Positions 6,328 to 10,837 of a stretch of 10,837 nucleotides of DNA are shown here, in pieces. Position 1 is the stretch's first letter. The number at the start of each line of letters is the position of its first letter. A model generated the notes under the pieces. That model made no database searches and had not been told where the DNA came from. It worked only from the letters and a program-made list of their open reading frames with translations. Made by a program: the position numbers and the translations under genes. Origin of the DNA: Tannerella sp. (GTDB lineage Bacteria; Bacteroidota; Bacteroidia; Bacteroidales; Tannerellaceae); assembly GCA_031260095.1 (NCBI GenBank), contig JAIRKN010000080.1, positions 1-10,837 of the forward strand. The letters are read 5' to 3'.

Positions 6328-7548
6328 TTATTTGACACGGTGGGGTTTCACATTCGGCAGGAAAATGGCTACAAAACCCAGCAAAGGCATATAGGCGCAG
6401 CACTTATAGACATATTCTATGCCCTGATGGTCGGCGACATATCCTAATACTGCCGCAGCTACTCCGGCAATACCGAACGCCAGCCCGAAAAACAAACCCG
6501 ATATCAGTCCGACTTTGGTCGGCAATAATTCCTGTGCATAGACCAGTATGGCCGAAAATGCGGAAGACAGGACAAATCCGATCATTATACTCAATACACA
6601 CGTCCAAAACAGATTCGCATGAGGCATCAGCAACGAGAACGGCGCTGTTCCCAAAATGGACAGCCAGATCACATATTTCCGTCCGAAGCGGTCGCCTATC
6701 GGACCGCCTATCAACGTGCCGGCTGCCGAAGCAAAGAGGAACGCAAACAGGAATAATTGTGAATGTTGCGTGGTCACATCGAACTTTTCGATCAGGAAAA
6801 ATGTATAATAGTTACTCAGACTGGCTGTATAGACATATTTTGAGAAGATCAGCACCAGTAATATAATAAGCGAATAATAGATTTGATTTTTAGTCGGATT
6901 TGCTTTATGAATCGTCTTTCCGGCGGTATTTTTTGTTTTTAATATCCTGATCCGCCCGGCATACCATCGGGTGATGGGACGCTTACTCAGGATGGAAAGC
7001 ACGGCTATTCCGGCAAAAACGACCATATATTTCTGACCGTACGGAGAAATAATAAATGCAGCCAACAGAGGGCCAATCGAACCGCCAAAGTTACCGCCTA
7101 CCTGAAAGATTGATTGCGCCAGACCATGCCTGCCTCCCGAAGCATAATGTGTCAGGCGGGAAGCTTCCGGATGAATGATGGATGAGCCCAGACCTATAAA
7201 AGAAACAGCGATTGCAACCGTATAAATAGAAGAGGCAAATGCCAAAATCAGCAAACCGATGAGTGTCGATGATGAACCCAGACTCAGATACCAGGGGCTG
7301 GGCTTCTTGTCAAAAAGGATACCAAAGGCCGGCTGAAAAACGGATGCACAGATCTGGTAAATAAATGCAATAATCCCGATCTGTCCGAATGTGAGAGACA
7401 GATTATCCTTAATTACGGGGTAACTGGCCGATACAACCGATTGAAACGTATCATTCAGCAGATGGGCCAGGCTCAGCGCAAATAAGATTTTCATGGAAGT
7501 TTTAGAAGATGACGACGTCATACTTTCTGTCACTGTCTTACTTTTCAT
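6328..7548 (-). CDS. fsr: MFS transporter, fosmidomycin-resistance (Fsr) type
   Basis: A 406-residue major facilitator with about 12 hydrophobic segments in two halves split by a basic loop (residues 189-222, rich in K and R). It would sit in the inner membrane and export small compounds in exchange for protons. Fsr-type features are the first helix ILFALSLAHLLNDTFQSVV (21-39), GLGSSIIHPEASR (119-131), QVGGNFGGSIGP (149-160) and the second-half motif A GDRFGRK (285-291). In E. coli the family gives fosmidomycin resistance; the natural substrate here is unknown. I give the longest ATG start, but the -7 box TATCTTTG is only 4 bases upstream, so the true start may be the ATG at 7521 (MTSSSSKTSMK) or 7494 (MKILFALSL). 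Both keep every membrane segment. It converges with metY. Confidence 0.88.
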   Translation of the reverse strand: MKSKTVTESMTSSSSKTSMKILFALSLAHLLNDTFQSVVSASYPVIKDNLSLTFGQIGIIAFIYQICASVFQPAFGILFDKKPSPWYLSLGSSSTLIGLLILAFASSIYTVAIAVSFIGLGSSIIHPEASRLTHYASGGRHGLAQSIFQVGGNFGGSIGPLLAAFIISPYGQKYMVVFAGIAVLSILSKRPITRWYAGRIRILKTKNTAGKTIHKANPTKNQIYYSLIILLVLIFSKYVYTASLSNYYTFFLIEKFDVTTQHSQLFLFAFLFASAAGTLIGGPIGDRFGRKYVIWLSILGTAPFSLLMPHANLFWTCVLSIMIGFVLSSAFSAILVYAQELLPTKVGLISGLFFGLAFGIAGVAAAVLGYVADHQGIEYVYKCCAYMPLLGFVAIFLPNVKPHRVK

Positions 7549-7552
7549 GCCG

Positions 7553-7560
7553 CAAAGATA
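7553..7560 (-). promoter_or_regulatory. Possible -7 box for the MFS gene
   Basis: The minus strand reads TATCTTTG (complement of 7553-7560), an exact TAnnTTTG match. No TTTG is found at 19-21 bases; the nearest (complement of 7586-7589) gives a 25-base spacer, so the promoter is incomplete. If used, transcription would begin almost at the ATG at 7548, which favours translation from 7521 or 7494. Confidence 0.4.
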
Positions 7561-7614
7561 CGCTTATTTATGGAATAAATTACGGCAAAATATATGATTA
7601 CTTTTATCGACTGA

Positions 7615-7785
7615 TTATAAAGGTTTCTCTTCTTGTATCTCCATAATTCCGGTTGCTATGGCAAATTCATCCGAAAAGATCTTTTTACTCTTATCACCGG
7701 TGTCGTACAGCGTATCATATCGAAAAATTTCACAGCAGTCTGAGAAAGATTGAAAATTACAATATCGGTGTTTTTCGCCTTTATT
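7615..7785 (-). pseudogene. Probable 3' remnant of an unrecognised gene
   Basis: The minus strand is open for 56 codons before TAA (7615-7617), with TAG upstream at 7786-7788. The peptide looks protein-like, including YDTLYDTGDKSKKIFSDEF and ending IMEIQEEKPL, with codon choice resembling neighbouring genes. No in-frame ATG, GTG or TTG lies at its front; the only ATG is close to the end. This fits the C-terminal tail of a gene whose 5' part has been lost where the TonB-receptor promoter now lies. It ends 66 bases before the MFS start, so the two may once have been in one operon. I do not recognise the family. A 56-codon open frame can also arise by chance, so this is tentative. Confidence 0.4.
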
Positions 7786-7816
7786 CTATTTTTTTTCGTT
7801 TTTGTTATGCTTATGT

Positions 7817-7848
7817 ATTGCAAATTGTTTAAATAAGAATTACATTTG
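7817..7848 (+). promoter_or_regulatory. Promoter of the TonB-receptor operon, with spacer palindrome
   Basis: A near-consensus ATTG (7817-7820), a 20-base spacer and TACATTTG (7841-7848) predict a transcript start near 7853 and an A-rich leader of about 67 bases. Between and around the elements lies an imperfect palindrome, CTTATGTA (7810-7817) and TAAATAAG (7830-7837), 7 of 8 positions matching and centred 20 bases apart. That spacing would suit a dimeric or tetrameric repressor blocking the promoter. The rest of 7549-7919 shows only the remnant at 7615-7785 and AT-rich sequence; no cobalamin riboswitch fold was recognised. Confidence 0.55.
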
Positions 7849-7919
7849 TGGCACGTTTTATAAAAAACATAACACGGATTAAAATCATAAGAGTTACTAA
7901 CATAAAAATCAAAATTAAA

Positions 7920-9803
7920 ATGAAGAAAGGAGTCTTATTATCAATTTTATATTGTTCATCTTGGGCAATATGTCTGGCAGAAAACAATGCGCCTGTATTG
8001 CAGGATACTACAACAGGAAAATCTATCCATCTTGATGAAGTCGTGGTAACAGGTTCTCGCGTGCCTGTACCACGCGATGTAATACCCGTCCCGATAAGTG
8101 TAGTGCATCGCGACATGATAGAGCAGAGTGAAGAAACGGCTTTACTTCCGGTACTTATGCAGCAGGTGCCGGGACTTTATGTGACTTCCCGTGGGATGGC
8201 CGGTTATGGTGTATCAGGTGGCGCGGCAGGCGGTATTAACATGCGCGGTTTTTCCGGAGGTTCCGGACAGGTACTTATGCTTATCGACGGGCATCCGCAA
8301 TATGCAACTATATACGGACATCCCGTGGCAGATGCATATATCGCCTCGGACGCTCAGCGTGTGGAGGTTTCACATGGCGCTGCATCTATACTCTACGGCG
8401 CAAGCGCTATGGGAGGCGCTATCAACATTATTACCCGTCAGGCCGTGGAAGATGGGAATAAACTTTCGGCCAGACTGATGGGTGGTTCATACGGTACACA
8501 GAGATACTCTCTGACGGATACCTATCGTAACGGACGGTTTTCAGGTGTTATCAGCAGCAACTATGAACGGACAGACGGACACCGTATACGTTCCAGTTTT
8601 GAGATGTGGACGGGATTTGCAAAGTTGGGATACGACCTGGCAGAGGAATGGAAAGTTACGGGAAATGTAAACATTGCAAAGGCCAAAGCGCAAGTCCCGG
8701 GTCAGGAAAGTCGCCCTTTGCTGGATGGTACGACTGACGTATTGCGTGGGATGGCCGGATTATCTTTGGAAAATAATTACGGTAAAACAAGAGGAGCCGT
8801 GAATTTTTACTATAACTGGGGAGATCATGAAATCAACGATGGTTATTATGACGGAGGATCAGCGCGCCCGTATCTGTTTAACTCAACGGACTATATGGGT
8901 GGCGTAAATATTTATCAGGCAGTAAACCTGTTTCAGGGCAGTACGATTACAGGCGGATTTGATGTGAAGCTATATGGAGGCGACGCCTATCGTGATCCTG
9001 TAACGGAAATATATGCAGACGACGTTAAATTACATGAAGTGGCCGGATATGTTCTGGCACAGCAGCAATCCGGGAAATCAATGTTTGAAGTGGGGTTACG
9101 CATAGAGAATCATAAATTGTACGGAACTGAATTTATACCACAGGCAGGCTACTCATTCCGGGCTACTGAACAGACCCAGATGAAATTTTCATTCTCCAAA
9201 GGTTTTCGTTCTCCGAATATGAGGGAGTTATATATGTATGCACCCGCCAATGCAGATCTGCTCCCGGAATGCAGCTACAGTTATGATATAACCGTAATGC
9301 AGAGATTGCTGGACAATCGCATGTCAATGGAGTTGACTTTATATTATATCGAAGGAGACAATATGATTGAATCGGTTGATATTGGCGAGAACCGTTATCA
9401 GAACAGGAATGTGGGAAAGTTTGCCAATAAAGGGATCGAATTAAGTCTGAATTATCGGATACTGAGCAATCTCAGCCTGAACGCCAATTACAGTTATCTC
9501 GATATGGAAAAGCCGGTTACCGGTGCGCCCAAAAATAAATTTTATGCAGGGATGATTTATCATCCGGGTAAATTTACCTTGAGTGCGGGAGCGCAGGTGA
9601 TTGACAAGCTCTATCTTGTTACAGGCGAAAATTCTCAAACGACAGATTACGCATTGATAAACGCCCGGATCGCTTACCGTCCGTTGAAATGGATGGAAAT
9701 TTTCGCTAAGGGAGATAATCTGTCAGGGAAAAAATACGAAACAATGGTTGGTTACCCAATGCCTAAAGCCACATTTATGGGAGGCGTGTCAGTTAATTTA
9801 TAA
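7920..9803 (+). CDS. TonB-dependent outer-membrane receptor
   Basis: A 627-residue receptor that imports a metal complex, cofactor or siderophore across the outer membrane using TonB energy. Residues 1-20 form a signal peptide (MKKGVLLSIL..., cleavage after CLA). The TonB box is DEVVVTGSR (39-47). The plug domain spans about 50-173, with QQVPGLYV (81-88), INMRGFSGG (106-114), QVLMLIDGHP (117-126) and SILYGASAMGGAINIITR (156-173). The rest is beta-barrel, ending in GVSVNL. There is no N-terminal carboxypeptidase-like domain and no SusD partner, so it is not a SusC-type glycan importer. I chose the ATG at 7920; a GTG-initiated frame from 7848 would overlap the -7 box and add a Lys/Ile-rich stretch before the signal peptide. 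A lipoprotein gene follows after 12 bases and a NikR-family gene converges. Substrate is undetermined; metal uptake is inferred from context. Confidence 0.92.
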   Translation: MKKGVLLSILYCSSWAICLAENNAPVLQDTTTGKSIHLDEVVVTGSRVPVPRDVIPVPISVVHRDMIEQSEETALLPVLMQQVPGLYVTSRGMAGYGVSGGAAGGINMRGFSGGSGQVLMLIDGHPQYATIYGHPVADAYIASDAQRVEVSHGAASILYGASAMGGAINIITRQAVEDGNKLSARLMGGSYGTQRYSLTDTYRNGRFSGVISSNYERTDGHRIRSSFEMWTGFAKLGYDLAEEWKVTGNVNIAKAKAQVPGQESRPLLDGTTDVLRGMAGLSLENNYGKTRGAVNFYYNWGDHEINDGYYDGGSARPYLFNSTDYMGGVNIYQAVNLFQGSTITGGFDVKLYGGDAYRDPVTEIYADDVKLHEVAGYVLAQQQSGKSMFEVGLRIENHKLYGTEFIPQAGYSFRATEQTQMKFSFSKGFRSPNMRELYMYAPANADLLPECSYSYDITVMQRLLDNRMSMELTLYYIEGDNMIESVDIGENRYQNRNVGKFANKGIELSLNYRILSNLSLNANYSYLDMEKPVTGAPKNKFYAGMIYHPGKFTLSAGAQVIDKLYLVTGENSQTTDYALINARIAYRPLKWMEIFAKGDNLSGKKYETMVGYPMPKATFMGGVSVNL

Positions 9804-9815
9804 AATTCCGTCCGT

Positions 9816-10418
9816 ATGCGAAGTATAATAGCTATTATAACGGTAACTATTCTCATGTTTTCCTGTAAAGAAACAAAAAACGAACAAATTCGAACCGCAG
9901 TTGAACATCAACTGGATATGTATCCGAAATCAACATTGCAGGATTTGTATAAAAACTTTTTCCAGGATTATTTCGGGCCGGGACACATCGTTGACGACAC
10001 AACATCGGCCGGCGCTTATCTGGACAGGGAATTAGCCTCATCCGGGCAGACAGCCGGCGCATATTATGAACCGACCGGTTATAATGGTAATTTTTACAGG
10101 GTGAACTTATCGGTTATAAAAGAAGGCCTCATTTCGCGCGATATTTTTTTCGACGCTTTTATACGTAGTGTCGGTAATATACAATTAATGACTCTCGAAG
10201 AGTGGAAAAAAGAATGGATACGGATAGATTCGGTTATTCACACCATGAATCTATCCATAGAGAATTATGCAGATGACCGGGCGAATATATTTTCATTGCT
10301 GAAACAAGGCAAGTATGTGATACATCATAGCGAACAGTTCTCAAAGGAATATGATCCCCATTACCGGATCATTGAACGGAAGATCTTCCGGAAAGAAATT
10401 CTTCCGTTTCTTCCTTGA
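9816..10418 (+). CDS. Conserved-looking lipoprotein of unknown function
   Basis: A 200-residue protein of a family I do not recognise by name. Residues 1-17 form a short hydrophobic signal ending LMFSC, so C17 is probably lipidated. The -3/-2 residues (M, F) are looser than the classic lipobox, as is common in Bacteroidetes. The mature part is about 180 residues with blocks that look conserved: LYKNFFQDYFGPGHIVDD (44-61), EPTGYNGNFYRVNLSVIKEG (85-104), FFDAFIRSV (111-119), EEWKKEW (128-134) and HHSEQFSKEYDPHYRII (170-186). Histidines H57, H170, H171 and H182 lie within these blocks and could form a metal or catalytic site; this is inference. It starts 12 bases after the receptor stop and is surely co-transcribed, which suggests a surface or periplasmic accessory to the receptor. 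Confidence 0.8.
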   Translation: MRSIIAIITVTILMFSCKETKNEQIRTAVEHQLDMYPKSTLQDLYKNFFQDYFGPGHIVDDTTSAGAYLDRELASSGQTAGAYYEPTGYNGNFYRVNLSVIKEGLISRDIFFDAFIRSVGNIQLMTLEEWKKEWIRIDSVIHTMNLSIENYADDRANIFSLLKQGKYVIHHSEQFSKEYDPHYRIIERKIFRKEILPFLP

Positions 10419-10431
10419 GAAAGATAATTAA

Positions 10432-10833
10432 TTAATCGGCTCGGCTCATAACCAACTTTCCGTGCTTGATGCCTTTTATTGTTGTCAGACGGTCGGACAA
10501 TTCGGTCAGACGGTATGCCTCGCCCATTACTGTTGCGAGGTGCATACAGAAAGTTTTATTTATGTAATATTGGGAAGAGGAAAGGATTACGTCGGCATAA
10601 TTCTGCTGGATGGATGATATTTTAGACGCAATCTCTTTTTTATCCCGGTTGTACATGATAATAATTGTTCCCGCCACAATGTGGTTACACTGCCACTTCT
10701 TTTCAGCAACATTTTTCTCAATCAGAAAACGGATTGCCTGCGAACGATTAGCAAAGCCATTATCATCGGTATACTTGTCCAGATCTTCAAGTAATTCACT
10801 TTCAAGGGATACCCCAAAACGTTTTAAAGCCAT
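10432..10833 (-). CDS. nikR: NikR-family ribbon-helix-helix regulator with altered metal site
   Basis: A 133-residue regulator with the NikR two-domain layout. Residues 1-45 are the ribbon-helix-helix DNA-binding part (LKRFGVSLESELLEDLDKY, then GFANRSQAIRFLI at 26-38). Residues 50-130 are the ACT-like domain, including YNRDKKEIASKI (61-72) and GIKHGKL (121-127). Length equals E. coli NikR (133). Aligned by eye to E. coli NikR, the nickel ligands H76, H87, H89 and C95 correspond to Q77, Q88, Y90 and C96, so only the cysteine is kept. Nickel-dependent repression in the usual manner is therefore doubtful, although family membership is clear. It converges with the receptor-lipoprotein operon, 13 bases from the lipoprotein stop. 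Its own promoter lies outside the window, as only 4 bases precede the ATG. Confidence 0.85.
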   Translation of the reverse strand: MALKRFGVSLESELLEDLDKYTDDNGFANRSQAIRFLIEKNVAEKKWQCNHIVAGTIIIMYNRDKKEIASKISSIQQNYADVILSSSQYYINKTFCMHLATVMGEAYRLTELSDRLTTIKGIKHGKLVMSRAD

Positions 10834-10837
10834 AACA

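Noticed and set aside
7848..7919. GTG-initiated extension of the TonB receptor
   Set aside because: It begins at the last base of the -7 box and places a Lys/Ile-rich stretch before an otherwise good signal peptide starting at 7920.
7549..7919. Cobalamin or other riboswitch upstream of the TonB receptor
   Set aside because: The predicted leader is only about 67 bases, A-rich, and shows none of the conserved boxes or stems expected of a cobalamin riboswitch.
10377..10390. Palindrome CGGAAGATCTTCCG as a terminator for the receptor operon
   Set aside because: It lies inside the lipoprotein coding sequence and lacks a T-tract; the codons alone can explain it.

Overview
The window looks like chromosomal DNA from a member of the Bacteroidales (Bacteroidetes). 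Four intergenic gaps carry the Bacteroidetes-type -7 box TAnnTTTG. In two of them a TTTG lies 19-20 bases upstream and in a third a near-match ATTG. Leaders are A-rich without clear Shine-Dalgarno sites, and the proteins resemble Bacteroides/Parabacteroides families. The genus is an inference from protein style. No transposase, phage, CRISPR, tRNA or rRNA gene is visible.

Layout. Bases 1-334 are non-coding: six units of a degenerate 20-bp tandem repeat, then sixteen perfectly phased 7-bp units, then an inverted heptad block. Together the two heptad blocks can form a long hairpin just past the end of a four-gene minus-strand run. That run, read from 4245 down to 335, is glycine C-acetyltransferase (kbl), a PHP-type histidinol-phosphatase-like enzyme, a DUF2156 protein and a GNAT acetyltransferase. 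Its gaps are 18, 47 and 12 bases, and a good promoter precedes kbl. Upstream is an Lrp/AsnC regulator (minus strand), divergent from O-acetylhomoserine sulfhydrylase (metY, plus strand). Their two promoters stand back to back in a 151-base AT-rich gap that also holds an inverted repeat suited to an Lrp-type operator. metY ends at a strong intrinsic terminator. Convergent to it is an Fsr-like MFS exporter (minus).

Bases 7549-7919 separate the exporter from a plus-strand TonB-dependent receptor. This gap holds an apparent decayed coding remnant (7615-7785, minus) and the receptor promoter, whose spacer contains an imperfect palindrome. The receptor is followed after 12 bases by a lipoprotein of unrecognised family. 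A NikR-family regulator lies convergently 13 bases beyond it.

The left and centre read as amino-acid and sulfur metabolism (threonine/glycine, homocysteine, possibly histidine) with a local Lrp-type regulator. The right end reads as an outer-membrane uptake cassette for a metal or cofactor. The most interesting point is that the NikR-like protein, aligned by eye to E. coli NikR, keeps only the cysteine of the four nickel ligands; the three histidines are replaced by Gln, Gln and Tyr. With the His-containing lipoprotein and the SusD-less receptor, this could be an uptake system whose signal is not nickel, or not sensed in the classical way.
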